This document shows positions 1-12,389 of a DNA stretch of 64,000 bases, piece after piece. The DNA comes from Clavelina lepadiformis (taxonomy: Eukaryota > Chordata > Ascidiacea > Aplousobranchia > Clavelinidae), in the NCBI RefSeq assembly GCF_947623445.1, contig NC_135243.1, positions 9,426,501 through 9,490,500 on the forward strand, read 5' to 3'. Positions within the stretch are counted from its first letter, which is position 1, and every line of letters begins with the position of its first letter. Below the pieces are notes generated by a model, which had not been told where the DNA came from, did not search any database, and saw only the letters and a program-made list of their open reading frames with translations. A program made the position numbers and the translations under genes.

Positions 1-399
1 TAAAGTTGCTTTTGCTTTGGATAAAAATAAACCCTTAGGGCAGTGGAAAATAGTTTCATATTTTGCTGTGAGTCATTTGATTTGTTTGCTGTAACTTTTT
101 TAGTTGTTTACATAGTTTTTACATTAAGAGTGTGTTTTGTTCACACCGGTATATTTTTAAAGTAAAATAAAACGTTGATAAATTACAAGCAAATATACTC
201 CAGATTACAATGTTTGCAGAGAGCTGTCGAAACAGATATATAACACACACTGCATGTATTTGTAAATTTGTTATCATATAGAAAAATGGCAGAATCATTT
301 ATACATGGCAGTATCATTTAAATGTTCATGAATATGACATGATGTGTTTTATGCTTCTGATTACTTTAGCGATAGGATGTTGCTCTTCATGGAAGCAGA
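1..399. other. Upstream flank of the MPPE1-like gene
   Basis: No coding exon is recognised here. The stretch is AT-rich and leads directly into the first coding exon at 400, so it probably holds promoter and 5' untranslated sequence of that gene. An ATG at 390 is out of frame with the gene start. No convincing TATA box position could be fixed. Confidence 0.4.
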
Positions 400-3300
400 A
401 TGCGTGGCCGTATGAAATCGATTTTGCTTCCATTGTTGGTTTACATGATATCAGTATTCGTTTTTAATGAGTTTTTGATTTATTATGTCATCATTTCGAG
501 CTGTGATTGGCCGCATCTGAAAACAACCAAAGAAAATGACACTCCTCTTCGGTATGTATATACTTTATCTTTTTATAGGTTTATATTTAATGCATTTACC
601 TGGGAAAACATTTTATTGATGTTAATTTGATTTTATATGGTTTGTTTGAAAGATTTTTATTGATGCTGATTTTATATGCAGAACAATGGTGCTTGCTGAC
701 CCACATTTATTGGGGGAACAATATGGCCACTGGTTTGACAAACTAAGAAGGTATATAGTAAACTAAGATATTCTTAAAAAATTTTTATTTATTACTTCAG
801 CGTACAAGTTACTTTTTATCAAATTTTTATATTCAGGGAATGGCAGATGTACCGGTCATACCAAACTGCATTACAATTGCTTAACCCAGATGTCGTATTT
901 ATTTTGGGAGATCTTACAGATGAAGGAAAATGGGCGAGCTCTGAGCAATGGAACCGATATGTCCACAGAGTTGGAGAAGTTTTTTTTACTCCCAAAAAAA
1001 TCAGACTTCATGTGGTCGTGGGAAATCATGATGTTGGCTTTCATTATGACATCACACAGAGTAAACTCAATAGGTATTTTAATGTAGAAGATCTTTCTCA
1101 TGTGAATAGGTACCCGTATTACTTCAGTTTTCAAGTATGTACTGGAACCACTAGTGTGGGTATAACAATTACTGATGTTTGAATTTATTAAGTTTCATAT
1201 GTGTTCTGCAAACAACATTTTTAGTATTAAAAGATTACATACCTTTGCAGATTTCTTATATCCTTTCAATCGAAAAATGTTCAAGTATTAAACATACAAG
1301 ACAATGTGTTTGTTCTTGTAAATTCAATGGGTTTAGAAGAAGATGATTGCAACATGTGTGCAGATGTGGAGTCACGTTTGCAATATGTTTCCAGATCACT
1401 GAAATGTTCACAGGTTAAATTTTTTATAATTAGCAGCAGCAGTTATTTTTATGAATGGTGAAGTGAATTTATATGATTAATTTGCATGCGTTATGTAATT
1501 CGAGGCAGTTTGTTGAGAATCGTCATCACTTGAGCTGGTTTTACAATTTCTGTACAAAATTGTTGGAATTAATACACTAGTCCAGGGCTTCCCAAACTGG
1601 GGGTCGCGACCCCGCAAGGGGTCGCGTAACGAACTTCAGGGGTCGCAGAGCGTATACCAATTTTACACGAAGTACAAAATACAATCGAAACAAAATATCG
1701 TTCCAGCCTAATCAACATTGAAACCGCCTTGAGACCAGCATTAACAGATATTGAGCCACGGCTGGACTTGCTTTGTAGCAGAAAGCAGTCGCATCAATCA
1801 CACTGAATAAATGTGTGTGCTTTTTTGTTTCCAGTAGCCTATATATGTGTAAAGTAGTAAGTAGACTTTGAGTACTGGTTGCTTGAATTCAGTCTTTACT
1901 CTTTGCATCTCAATAAATGTCACTAATGACTAATGTATGTTTTGCACTGCTAATTTAATCAATTTAAACGTGAAGGGTCGCGGAAAACTTCAGAAGTTTG
2001 AAAGGGGTCGCGAGCAAAAAAGTTTGGGAAGCCCTGCACTAGTCAACATCCATTAATATGAATTTCTGCATTTTTTGTATTAATTGCAACGGTTTAGTAC
2101 AGCAAAATTGTTTTAATACCCCCCGAGTTATCTTACAGACTCATTCTCTATCATTCAAAATCTGTCAGTTAACTTTAAGCAAGTGCATTGTTTAACTTCA
2201 CATTAAGCAATTCACTTCCAGAAATCTAAACTAATGTACAGTCGAATCCGCTTAATTCGGACACCGGATAACCCGGACAACCGCTTTATTCGGCCAAAAT
2301 GCTCGGGAACGGAACAAAAGTAAAAATTGAACGTAAAAAACTCCCGTTAATTCGGACAATTCTTCGCTTAATTCGGACACAGGTTCGCAATTCCTATCGT
2401 TACATCGTTAGGTTATGAAACAATAAACAGTACTTGGTTGGTTTTAACACGAGATACAGTTGCATTATGAGTGATTATGGTGAAACAATGACGATTAATG
2501 CGGTAACGATCGACAATGAATTCATATAACGCCGTGCCAGCTTCATAGTCGCTTTTACTTCGGTACCATTGCGACCATCTTGTAGAACAGAATGGTACAG
2601 AAAAGTTTAGAAGAAAAAGTGAAATTGCTCACTAAAGTAAACGAAGAAAAAAATGACGACGCTTCCTTGACAGTTCGGCAGTTAGTTGCGTTGGTGGGGA
2701 TATCAAAACGTACTTTGCAAGATTGGCAGAAAAATGATGCAAATCTGCGTGAACAACGTGAAGAGACTATGCTTCGTGGACGAGGTTTAAAGACAGAGAG
2801 GAAGCGGCTCAGAATGTGCGTTTTATGCGTACTCATTTACTCGTACTCTTGTGCGTTTTATGCGATCAGTGCCAATTACTGCAGTATAGCGCAGGTGCAA
2901 TTCATTTATTACGCAACAGTACCGTATTTTAAATGCGTTGTTTGCCTTTACGCATGACCATGAAATGAACAATCGATTTTCCGCTTAATTCGGACAAAGC
3001 CGTTTCTCCGCTTAATTCGGCCAAAAGTGAGCGGAACCAAAGTGTCCGAATTAAGCGGAGTCGACTGTATTTGAAGAGATAGGAATGTACCAATGATGGT
3101 GTTAAAAATATTTATGATATTACATGTGTAATACTTTTCATTTACAATATTTTTTTCAGAATAAAGACGCAGAAAGTGATGAATGCGCAACCCTGCCACA
3201 ATACCCGCCTTATAAGCCAATTCTACTGCAGGTTCAATTAAACAACTCTAATTGTATACATACTGTAGCGCTGCTATTGATATTTGTGACAGTCCTAAAT

Positions 3301-5821
3301 GTTGTTTCCTTGCATGTGAAACATGTACGATTTATAAAAGATATATTAATAACGCAAAGTTTGTCATCACTTGTCTATCTTTTAGCACTTTCCATTGTAT
3401 CGAAGTTCCGATGCATTGTGTCAAGGAGAGGATGCTTCCAGTGGCAAGGAATATGAGAAATATAAGGAGAAATGGGATGTTGTGAGCAGAGATGCATCAA
3501 CGCGGGTGATTTTTATTAACTTACGCAACTTGGCAATTATTAACCAGACTTTTCTTAATTTCAAGGATGGTACAATATTAGAAACCTTATTTTCAGAGTG
3601 AGACTAATGAACAGTTTGTACCGTGCACCAGGGCCGGATTTAGGGGTGCCCCCAACAATTTTTTGTCCAGCTACATTGTGTCACAAATGAGCAAAATTAG
3701 ACCGATGCATAATGCAAAAGTATTCACCAAATTTGAAGTTTTGCCTAAATTGAACCTTTAATTTTCCCAACGTTGAAATTGCATGTTTGTTTCGTTTTAA
3801 TAGTTTCAAACTGCACTGGAAAATGTAATTTTTTAAAACTAGTTGAAAGCCGGCTGCATACGTCGATGACTCAAAAAGCACTTGTTAAGACAAACGTATT
3901 TACGGAGTGGACGTATTTACGTATATATATATATTTAAAAACAGAACATTTTTGCGCTTCGCGAATTTTAACTTGGCAGGCAAGTTCGTGATTTATAAAA
4001 ACGTTGTTAAAGCTTTGTGACTCCCTCCAAAGCAACCCTAAACTGCATGCTACACACTGCAACTACACACAGTTCTATTTGCTCACGCAATATTACAGTG
4101 ATGGTTACTGGTATTTTAATATTTTCACGCTGACCCTGTTATTTTAAGCATATAGGTTTATAAGCATATATATATATATTATATATATAGCATTATAAGC
4201 AATATCAACAGCTGGTTTGTCTAATTAGACTTACAATTAGGTTTTGAAGTTCATAAAGCTAAACTTGGCACATATGCGGTTAAATTATAATTTCATTAAT
4301 GAAAAGGCTCCCACCAATGCTGGACCCCAGTGCACTTCACAATATAAATCCGGCGCTGTAGTGAACAGTAGAATGCTTTGTCCTGTGCTTCGCAATGATT
4401 CCTCATAACTAGATGCACTGAAACCTTGCAAGCCGCTTGTAATGTTTCCAATGACAAAATATAAAAAATCATAAATCAGTTATTCTTTAGGTGATTTGCA
4501 TACACAATATGTCTTTAGAAGTTTATCAATGTACGTACATGTAATCTGTCCAGTGATGGAAACAAGTCTGAATGATCGTGGCACTAGTCAAGTCACTAAC
4601 AGCTCAAGTCGAGTCATTTGATTATATTCCCAAGTTAATTGAAGTCAGCAAGGTTTATCCAGTTCAAGTCTTAATACATGCCAAGCCACCATTTACGATT
4701 TATTTTTCGTTTTAGGTCTAAAATTATAATCAACGGCTTTCTGAATACTCGTGGCGTAATTATAAACATAAAATCTGAATTTATCCATTTCTGACGCCTT
4801 TGCGCATTCAGTAGAATGTGTTGCGTAGTGAATTTTGGATAGATTTTTTTCTCAAATACAGTAAGTTATAAAACCGATTTTACAACGATTTGATACGATT
4901 TGTTCTGGGACTCGAGTCAAGTCAACGGAAATTCCCACGTTAACACGAGACAAGTCGAGTCTTTTAAGCTCTAAAACTCAAGTACATAAACCTCACTCGA
5001 GTCTTTAAGTCGATGGATCTTTCATATATGATTTTAATATATTTAGTGTAAGATTGGCGTACTCCTGTCAAAAGTAAAGATTCATAATACAGTTTAAATT
5101 TATTAACAATTTGTCTGTTGGACAGAAGTCTCGAAATGTTGCATTAACTTAACAAAAGGCAAACAATAAAAGTTTTGCACAAAGCGTTATTGTGATTGTG
5201 GAATACCGCTAACTGTTTTAGTTTCAAACCAAACGATCTTAATTAGCTTCTTACTTTTAAATTCAATATTGTAGAATCAAAGTAACTGAATTGCTAAACG
5301 CAAACCGTCTGCTGCTTTGCTACCGATGGCCAATGTTGTTCATATAGAGCAGAAAGATTAAAGCCTTACGCACGTTGTGTATATTGCTGTTATGGTAAAC
5401 CACTTCACTGTTATGTTGTCTATAATGCGCTAATCTTTTACTATTCTTCAAGTAGATACTACATATGCTTAGACCACGTCTTGCGTTGAGTGGACATACA
5501 CATAACCCTTGCACTTACTACCACGGTGATGGAACGCTTGAAATAACAATACCATCTTTCAGCTGGAGAAATCGAAACGACCCAAGTTTTCTACTTGTAA
5601 GTATTGCAAATTCATGTAGCAGCAAAATAGTGTTTAAAATTGACTTCCACATGTGGTTATGTAACTCACATTTATTGTTGGTATTTTAATAGTTGATGAC
5701 CACACCCAACGACCACGCTGTTTCGCACTGCTACATGCCAACAGAAGGAACCGTTTTGTGCATTTACGTTATTTTCATTGCAGTTGTCTTCTTTAAAATT
5801 TACTGGGTTACACGACACTGA
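400..5821 (+). CDS. Metallophosphoesterase 1 (PGAP5-like), 8 exons, 372 aa
   Basis: Exons 400-551, 682-750, 837-1109, 1251-1413, 3160-3231, 3386-3505, 5456-5596 and 5693-5821 join in phase to a 372-residue protein, close to the roughly 396 residues usual for MPPE1. The calcineurin-like metal-binding blocks are all present in order: DPHLLG (D57, H59), GDLTDEGKW (D99), GNHD (137-139), HFPLY (H244) and GHTH (296-299). The block SFSWRNRN follows GHTH, as in MPPE1. A hydrophobic segment near residues 10-30 and another close to the C-terminus give the two-membrane-pass layout of the family. Known role of the family: removal of an ethanolamine-phosphate side chain from the second mannose of GPI anchors, which allows anchored proteins to leave the ER. 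Exon 3 could read on past its donor, but ending at 1109 restores the frame into exon 4. The ATG at 400 was chosen; the in-frame ATG at 412 is an alternative. Introns 4 and 6 are swollen by transposons. Confidence 0.93.
1583..2036. mobile_element. Non-autonomous hAT element (MITE) in MPPE1 intron 4
   Basis: A 454-bp element starts CAGGGCTTCCCAAACT and ends with the inverted copy. It is flanked by a perfect 8-bp duplication CACTAGTC at 1575-1582 and 2037-2044. An 8-bp target duplication with CAG...CTG ends is the hAT signature. GGGTCGCG motifs repeat near both ends. No transposase is encoded. Confidence 0.9.
2239..3067 (+). mobile_element. pogo/Tigger-type DNA transposon remnant in MPPE1 intron 4
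   Basis: The terminal inverted repeats read CAGTCGAATCCGCTTAATTC on the left and CAGTCGACTCCGCTTAATTC on the complement of the right end. A TA dinucleotide lies on each side, the target of Tc1/mariner/pogo elements. TTAATTCGGAC motifs recur inside both ends. It retains only the DNA-binding start of the transposase, so it cannot move by itself. Confidence 0.88.
2592..2810 (+). pseudogene. N-terminal fragment of a pogo/Tigger transposase (CENP-B-type HTH)
   Basis: The reading frame begins MVQKSLEEKVKLL and continues through VRQLVALVGISKRTLQDW, a helix-turn-helix of the CENP-B/pogo N-terminal type. Similarity to that domain fades after about 70 residues. The frame then runs into unrelated sequence, and no DDE catalytic domain follows before the right inverted repeat. 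The fragment is a decayed, internally deleted transposase inside the element at 2239-3067. Confidence 0.7.
3629..4358. mobile_element. Probable inverted-repeat DNA element in MPPE1 intron 6
   Basis: The left end reads CAGGGCCGGATTTA and the right end, on the complement, CAGCGCCGGATTTA, giving 14-base inverted ends with one mismatch. The flanking octamers (CCGTGCAC and TAGTGAAC) agree at only about five positions, so any target duplication is decayed. No transposase frame is seen. A hAT-like MITE is the likeliest identity. Confidence 0.55.
4555..5020. repeat. GAGTCAAGTC-rich interspersed repeat in MPPE1 intron 6
   Basis: The motif CAAGTCGAGTC and variants recur at both ends (4595-4620 and 4910-5010), on a start resembling CCAGTGATGG. 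Repeats rich in GACTCGAGTC are common DNA-transposon derivatives in animal genomes. Exact ends and duplications could not be set. Confidence 0.4.
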
Positions 5822-6762
5822 GAGATTAGCCACTGTTGGAAATGAAAAGGCTAAACGTGGCGTCCGTAAATGTCAAAGGTCAAATGTCATTGATGTCAAA
5901 CGGAGTAGTCAAATTCCTCGGTAAGAAGAGAGATTCATCAGCCGACAAAGACGATAGCCAAACCAAAGACAGCTATCCAAAATGACAATTTGTGGACACT
6001 GCTTAATAAGACATAGTGACATCATAATTACATCAAATACAACTAGGCAACCTAAACCGTCATAAGATAACGTCATTAAGTCGTAAGTGGGATTACGTCC
6101 CGGAGTAAAAAGAGCTACAACTGTCACTATAAACGAATAAAATGCTCTGGGGTATCAAAAAAGGTTTTGATATAGGCGAACTGTCGGTATAGCCGAAGTC
6201 GATATAGGCGAAGTCTACTGTAGTTGATTTGAGCTTCATTTTTACAATTTCTAGTCGTATTGTGCCTGAATTGCACGTGCGTGTGAAATGTGAATGTAAG
6301 CGTGCAAAGGTAAAAATTGTGTAGTTTGTTAATATCAATTATGTTCAGCTTGTTTTCGTCGGTAGCATTAGTAATTTTACCAATATAACTTTGAAAAGTC
6401 CTCTTCCGGTGCTTCCACTCATTGGCACTTTGAATTGCGTTAACATAGCAGTCAAATAATTGAGGTCAAAGATACTTCTCCATAAAATGTAAGTTAAATA
6501 AATGGTGACGAAGCAAATCCATTTTAACCTCAACATAGGCTTCATTAAATCACTATTCCAGTATCTACTGACATGAAACAAAGAACGAATCAACCAAGCG
6601 AAAAATAAGTAAGTAAATAAATGAAAGACCCCGGCAACCAAATGCACTACATACTGCAGTGCTACGGGCCCCACTACCCTACACTGAGCAGAGAAGCGCC
6701 AGCTGCCTTGGGCAATAAACTATTCGTGGTTGGTCAAGGATGCCACAAATTAACACAGTAAC

Positions 6763-6913
6763 AAACGACCGAATGAAAAGACCTCAATGCAATGAAGCGT
6801 ATACAATATTAATATAATGACGGACACCATGTAACATTTTTGGTTGCACAACGTTGTTCTATTACCGATAGCAAGGAAATGTTAGGATCGCCGCTTGAAA
6901 TAGCTTCCAATCC
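6763..6913 (+). repeat. Dispersed repeat, copy 1
   Basis: About 150 bases, beginning CGACCGAATGAAAAGACCT and ending in GATCGCCGCTTGAAA, match a second copy at 8094-8236 in the same orientation, with scattered substitutions. No reading frame is shared. A MITE or SINE fragment is likely. Confidence 0.7.
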
Positions 6914-8093
6914 AATAAACAAACATCTTCAAATCTGAGCAGTCTGTTTTGTCCGTTATACATGTTAAGCATGTTACGTGCAGAGTCTACTCTATACGAT
7001 TATACGTCCTTGGTGTATGCAGACATCTACATTTAAGAAAATCTACGAAAAAAAGCGTTTTACAAAAAACATTTCGGGTGATAGATTTTCCACTTACAGG
7101 ATCCGAAACAGTGCATGGTAGCCGTCAGTTTGTCACAAATATTTGGACAATTACCTCTTTGTTGGAAACCTTGCACGAGTCACTGAGTTTGTCAACCAAC
7201 CTGCAAGATGTTTCTGCTTCAGAAATTATTATGCGTGCGGCATTGCCTCTGCTTCAGTGGCAACTTCTTCTCTGAAATATTTCAACCCAAACCGTCAGTC
7301 GCACTTGAAAACTTAAACTTAGTGCGAGAAAGTATTCACGGCAATGCTGTTGCAAACAACATATTTGCTTAAGCAGCTCTTAAAGTGAGGGGCAAGCCCA
7401 AAAAAATTGGTCTTAAAGTAAAGAATACTTGCCAGCAAAAATTCCGGAGCTGCAGAAAGAATTTTGTTTAATGTGTAGTTGTTAAACATTTCTTGCTACA
7501 ATTGATGACTGGGTTTTGTATAAGGTATGATAGTAGACCAGCTAAAGCGTTTTGGGTGGAATACATTTCCATAGGTAGGTGATCAATAGCAGGTAATGTG
7601 CATTTTCTGCTTTCATTTTTTGCTGTTCTTTGATTAACTATACTTCTCATTTGCTTAAAATGATGTGTCCATTAACGTCACACGTGGGCTCGTTTTGACC
7701 TGCAGCATGGTGGCGGACACGCGGCACTCAAGTTTCTGGTTAACCCTATTCAAATTTACTCATTTTCAGTAATTACAAAAAATAAACATTAAAGTAGGTC
7801 ATATTCGTTACAAACAAAAAGAAATAGGCAAACAATTTACAATTAGGCTACCAACAATCTAAGCACCGGTTACACAAATCAATTACTACGGCAAATTCAC
7901 AATAACATTTCTGGTCCCGGGCCACTAACCATCTGAAAATGGACGCCGGAAGCAGGAAAATGAAATTGCAAGTTGGCTCGAAATATCCTTCCTTAGTTTG
8001 ACCAAAAGTTTAAAGACATTGAAACTTGTAAACTAGTAAAATAAAACACAAGACCAAGCGATCGTAAGAAGTTATGACTGGTGTTTTGTAATA

Positions 8094-8236
8094 AGCGACC
8101 GAATGAAAAGACCTAAAAGCGCGATGAAGCATACACAATATTAATATCATGACGGATACCATGTAACACTCTTGGTTGCAAAACGTTGTTCTATTACCGA
8201 TCACAAGCAAATATTAAGATCGCCGCTTGAAACAGC
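8094..8236 (+). repeat. Dispersed repeat, copy 2
   Basis: This is the direct repeat of 6763-6913, sharing CGACCGAATGAAAAGACCT at the start, ACGTTGTTCTATTACCGAT in the middle and GATCGCCGCTTGAAA at the end. The flanking sequences differ, so the unit is about 145-150 bases. Confidence 0.7.
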
Positions 8237-9355
8237 TTCAAATTCATTTCAATGTCTTCCATAAAATCTAAAGGTTTCTTGAATATGGATGTTGTGTACA
8301 AAAGTCTTTCTTGCATCTTTAATTTCCTTCCTTCTTTTTTTTACAAGGTTTGACTGAAATATTTGTATGCATGCTATTAAGGTTGTGGAAGTATGAAAAA
8401 AGCCCGGCCTCGTGCGAACTGGAGCGCTTAAACTTTAAGCCTGAACCTATGAAGTCACGAAAACCAAACTAAGAAACTGGCTTTTTGAATGCTGGAAAGT
8501 TTTCATGTAGTGGCGTATCTAGGATCGATTTAACAGGGGGGGTCCAAGAGTTTATGAAAGCATCGCTAAAATTCCTGTATTGGACCATTCCACCTAAAAT
8601 GCGCGAAGCACAAAATTTTGGATCTTTACCCTCAGAAACTGCTTTAAAATGAAATATATTCTTATATTTTTACGTAAAACCGCAATTTCACTTGCATGGT
8701 GTGTTAAACGTTTTCTTAAGTTATCTGGCTAATCGTCAGGTATGTAGTCAACTTATATTTGATTGTGATTTTATGCGGCATGTATCTCAAACCGGTGACG
8801 TGCGGTGAGGCACTAATTTTTCGAGAGTTATGTTTGCAATAATGCTAATTCAATAACAAACAAAAAAGTTTCCTACTAATAAAAATTTGCAGCATGTTTT
8901 CACACTCATTTGTGAATAAAGTTTATGTGCCTATCGTTTCAGAAAACCTCTGTGACTTGCTTTTCCCCAACCTTTTAAGTCTTTCCATCTCAATGGCGGT
9001 TATTGCTTGTCACAACCAGCCTTACGACGATGCAACTGCATATCCCCTTTGCTGAGGCAAAGCTTCGCGGACAGCTTGTTTGCACGAAAATGTTATTTGG
9101 TTTATGTTATGATTATGATTATTAAATCATGTTATTTAAAATCACTACTATGTAGCTGTCTATAGCATACGTAGGGAAAAAGTGGCAAACCTTGAAAGGT
9201 GCATGAAAATACTGATAGATTACTTCGCTCATTGCTGCTAACAACTAGCACTGCCACTAAACCCAAAAACAAAAATAGAATAAACAAACAAAATTTAAGA
9301 GTTTTATTTTTAAAACGACATTATCCAGGTTTTATGCTAAATCTCTCTTCATTTT

Positions 9356-9560
9356 GCTAAAAGTGAGCTGCAAGTCCAAAAACAAATCGATCTTATATGA
9401 AAGAACACTATTAGCTGAGCATTCTGGTAAAATATTTTTCAAAAATAATTTGTAGTTAGCTAGTTATCAACAAACGAAAATCGCAAAAAGTCTCAGTTTT
9501 GGCTATCATTGTGACGTAGATCAAGGCAAGTCATAATAGGAGTTTAGCCTATGTGCAACT
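9356..9560 (+). repeat. Left arm of an outer inverted repeat
   Basis: This arm contains GCAAGTCCAAAAAC, ATTCTGGTAAAATA and TGTGACGTAGATC. The same blocks occur in the same order on the opposite strand at 11090-11266, on the far side of the fold-back element at 9760-10939. A short related piece, GTGAGGGGCAAGCCC, lies at about 7386. The arms look like the ends of an older element into which the fold-back element inserted. Confidence 0.65.
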
Positions 9561-9759
9561 AGGCGTCATGTGAAGAAATTAGCAACGTGAAGTATTGTAA
9601 CTGAATAAATTACGATTGTTGTAAACACGAAAAATCGCGTATCCCACTCATTTTCGTCCATAAATTTACAGTAACAGTTGTACCGCATAGACAACCTGTC
9701 AAACCGGTACCGTAGGCCTACTGGGTACGGCGATTAAGCTATAGGGCTTATAGTATAGG

Positions 9760-10939
9760 GTTTGGTGACACTTAATCACGCGACGCTTAATCACCGACAC
9801 ATAATCACTTGGACATTTAATTACGCGACGCTTAATCACGCGACACATAATCACTTGGACATTTAATCACGCGACACATAATCACTTGGACATTTAATCA
9901 CGCGACATTTAATCACACATTTACAGTATCGAAAATTGCATGTTTACACACGAAAAACAAATATAAACCTGAAAAGAAATTGTTAAAATGATTAAACATT
10001 GTTTGCGCAGAGAAGGCTACCGTACACACTAGGTAACAATGTCAGATAACGGTCAACTGTGTTTTGCACGCGAAGTTTCAGGGCCTTGTACCGCATTGGA
10101 ATAGAACAGTGGTCCCCAACCCCCGGTCCGCGGACCAGTACCGGTCCGTAGGTCAGTTGGTACCGGTCCGCACAGGGTACTGTTAATTAGTGTGGGAACC
10201 CCTTTTGTTGCGTAGGCACGCTTGAGTTCTCGAAATCGATTGTCTGGAGAGGCCATTTTATCGCATAATAACCTTAGTTTATTACATCACAAGCCCTTGT
10301 TATGCTAAAATTCTTGAATTGTTATCTTGAGTGTATCAGCTAGTCTTCCTAATTTAGTATCCCTTGCCCATTCTAACTGCCCGATGCCCTTTAATCAGGA
10401 GAGTAAGTTTGTTACATTCAGTTTTTTAGGAGGCGCGCAAACTTTTATTTGCAAATTTAAATCACTTGATATTCGTTTTAATTCAATTTCAATTTCATTT
10501 TGAATGCATGTTCAAATACAAGAAAATTAAAAAAAATCTGCGTCTCCCCCACCCTTTTAGTGGGTCGCGGTAGAATTATCAAACGTAAACCGGTCCGCGG
10601 AGACAAAAAGGTTGGGGACCACTGGAATAGAAGGTTGAGTACCAGCAATTCCTTGCAGAAACGTTGCACGTTACATTTGAATGTCTTTTTCAATTCCCTG
10701 TATGAAAGTCCACAATGTCGGGTGGTGGCATTGAAAAAGCGCTTGGAGACCAAAATGCCAACCTTCGACAGACAGCGGCAGGCTATAGACAAAGGCGCTG
10801 TCCAAGTGCTGTTGCGTCCAAGTGATTATGTGTCGCGTGATTAAATGTCGCGTGATTAAGTGTCCAAGTCGCGTGATTAAATGTCCAAGTGATTATGTGT
10901 CGGTGATTAAGTGTGGCGTGATTAAGTGTCGGTACACCA
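9760..10939. mobile_element. Fold-back element with 9-bp target duplication
   Basis: Both ends carry arrays of the motif TTAATCACGCGAC / ATAATCACTTGGAC, in inverted orientation (about 9764-9915 and 10803-10935). A perfect 9-bp direct repeat TAGTATAGG lies at 9751-9759 and 10940-10948, immediately outside. Long inverted ends built of short repeats plus a 9-bp duplication resemble Foldback/Mutator-related elements. The middle shows no recognised protein and was itself hit by a hAT element (10107-10624). Confidence 0.75.
10107..10624. mobile_element. hAT-type element nested in the fold-back element
   Basis: The ends read CAGTGGTCCCCAACC and its inverted copy, and a perfect 8-bp duplication GAATAGAA lies at 10099-10106 and 10625-10632. 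GGTCCGCGGA motifs lie near both ends. The element is 518 bp with no transposase. It is younger than the fold-back element it splits. Confidence 0.9.
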
Positions 10940-11089
10940 TAGTATAGGATAGGCTATCACCTATAGAGTTTTTGATAGTTAGAGCTATCTGTAGAGTTAC
11001 AGCAGATACATACGTGATATACAACGCTTATTGGTAAATTTATGAATTTGAAAATGTTGTGTGTGATTAGTGATTACTGATTACTTATG

Positions 11090-11266
11090 AGATCACAAGA
11101 GCCTGGATCTACGTCACAACTAAGGCACATTTTGCGAGTTTCTTTTGCATATGATTAATTATCTAACAAAGAATTACTTTTCAAAACTATTTTACCAGAA
11201 TATTCGACGAGTAGTGGTCTTTCATATTTGATCAACTGGTTTTTGGACTTGCCCCTCAACTTGTCC
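11090..11266 (-). repeat. Right arm of the outer inverted repeat
   Basis: On the complement this stretch repeats the blocks of 9356-9560: GCAAGTCCAAAAACC, ATTCTGGTAAAATAG and GACGTAGATCCAGG. Several small indels separate the arms, so it is older than the fold-back element between them. Confidence 0.65.
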
Positions 11267-12389
11267 AGTGATTTCGACTACAATGGTAGTCGAAAACATC
11301 TTTTTGATATTTTGTAATGCGCGTGTTTCTTTCGCGAAGAAAACGTTCAAGTGTGACATCACATTGTTAAAACTATTAATCTGAAGATCCACAGGTTGTT
11401 AAAACTTTATTATTCTGTCCACAAACGCGGGGCGCAGTTTCAGCGTATACGTCGAGTAAAGTCCTGGTCTAGATCACTGATGATAGCTAACAGTCTGAAC
11501 TCTAAACGACCGAATGTTTGCTGTTATCCACAAGGAAAATATGGACAACATAGTGTGTGTCAAGTGAGTTTATTGAAAAGAACGAAAGGAGGCGAAGTTA
11601 CTTTGGAAAGTTTTGAAGTTAGGTAGCGTGTCAATTTATATAGCCTACATTACCTAAAATGCCGAGTATGAGGAAATAATCTTTTTCAGCAATCAGCCAG
11701 AGACATGAAGTATTTCTCAATAAAATTTTGTTCTTCGATCATATTTCTTTCTTTTATAAAGGTTTTACTTTGTGTGAAACAAATTATGATTTGTTTCAGG
11801 TTATGATTATTTCTCCCCGGGATAATCGTGCGTTCGCAAATATTTAAATGCTTACTCTGATGTAATATAAAAAGAAATTTATCACATGGTATATAATAAT
11901 CTAACTCATATAATTGTTTTAAACTAATTTCACTTTTTTCCTCAATTTGATTCGAAACAAATTCCAGTTTATTCCAAAACTGATTAACCCACCAAACAAC
12001 ATTTCTTGCATTTCTTGACTACAGGTACTATGCCTTAGATTATAATGAGTTCAACCGTTGTAAAGATAACAGTCGTTCCAATCGCAATGTCGAACAACGC
12101 AGCCTTAGTAAACGACGTTTTCATAGCAGGTGCGTTACTAAACAACCCTATCGCGATTCACAGATGAGTTGATTTGTTAGAAGTTGACCTATTTACATGT
12201 AACGATAAAAATAGGTGTGTAACTGTAATTTGCAGATACATAACTTTTTGAAGTACGCCCAGCACCAAAAAATGCCCTCTATAAAAATCTGCTCCTGCCC
12301 TTATCGATAGTTTCTGGCGCCCCTGCTTAAAGGGCAACTTGTTTTACTCTTTGCTCTTCACTTCAAGTTGACGTTCAATAAAACGAAAA
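11267..12389. other. No recognisable feature
   Basis: AT-rich sequence without a convincing exon, RNA gene or paired repeat. The frame at 11396-11626 has no recognised domain or splice context. Confidence 0.4.

Larger units (their letters stand above)
5822..9355. other. Gene-poor stretch downstream of MPPE1
   Basis: No coding exon with plausible splice sites and recognisable protein was found on either strand. AATAAA at 6136-6141, about 315 bases after the MPPE1 stop, is a possible polyadenylation signal. The stretch also holds two copies of a dispersed repeat (6763-6913 and 8094-8236), listed separately, and AT-rich sequence. Confidence 0.5.

Noticed and set aside
847..1182. Reading exon 3 of the metallophosphoesterase gene through to a stop at 1180
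   Set aside because: Ending the exon at the GT after 1109 restores phase with exon 4 and keeps the family sequence. The read-through loses it.
8513..8560. GTGGCGTATCTAGGATCGA motif resembling a common transposon end
   Set aside because: No matching inverted end or target duplication could be located.
10500..10844. 114-residue frame spanning the end of the nested hAT element
   Set aside because: It crosses the hAT insertion boundary and its duplication, so it is a chance fusion of two elements.
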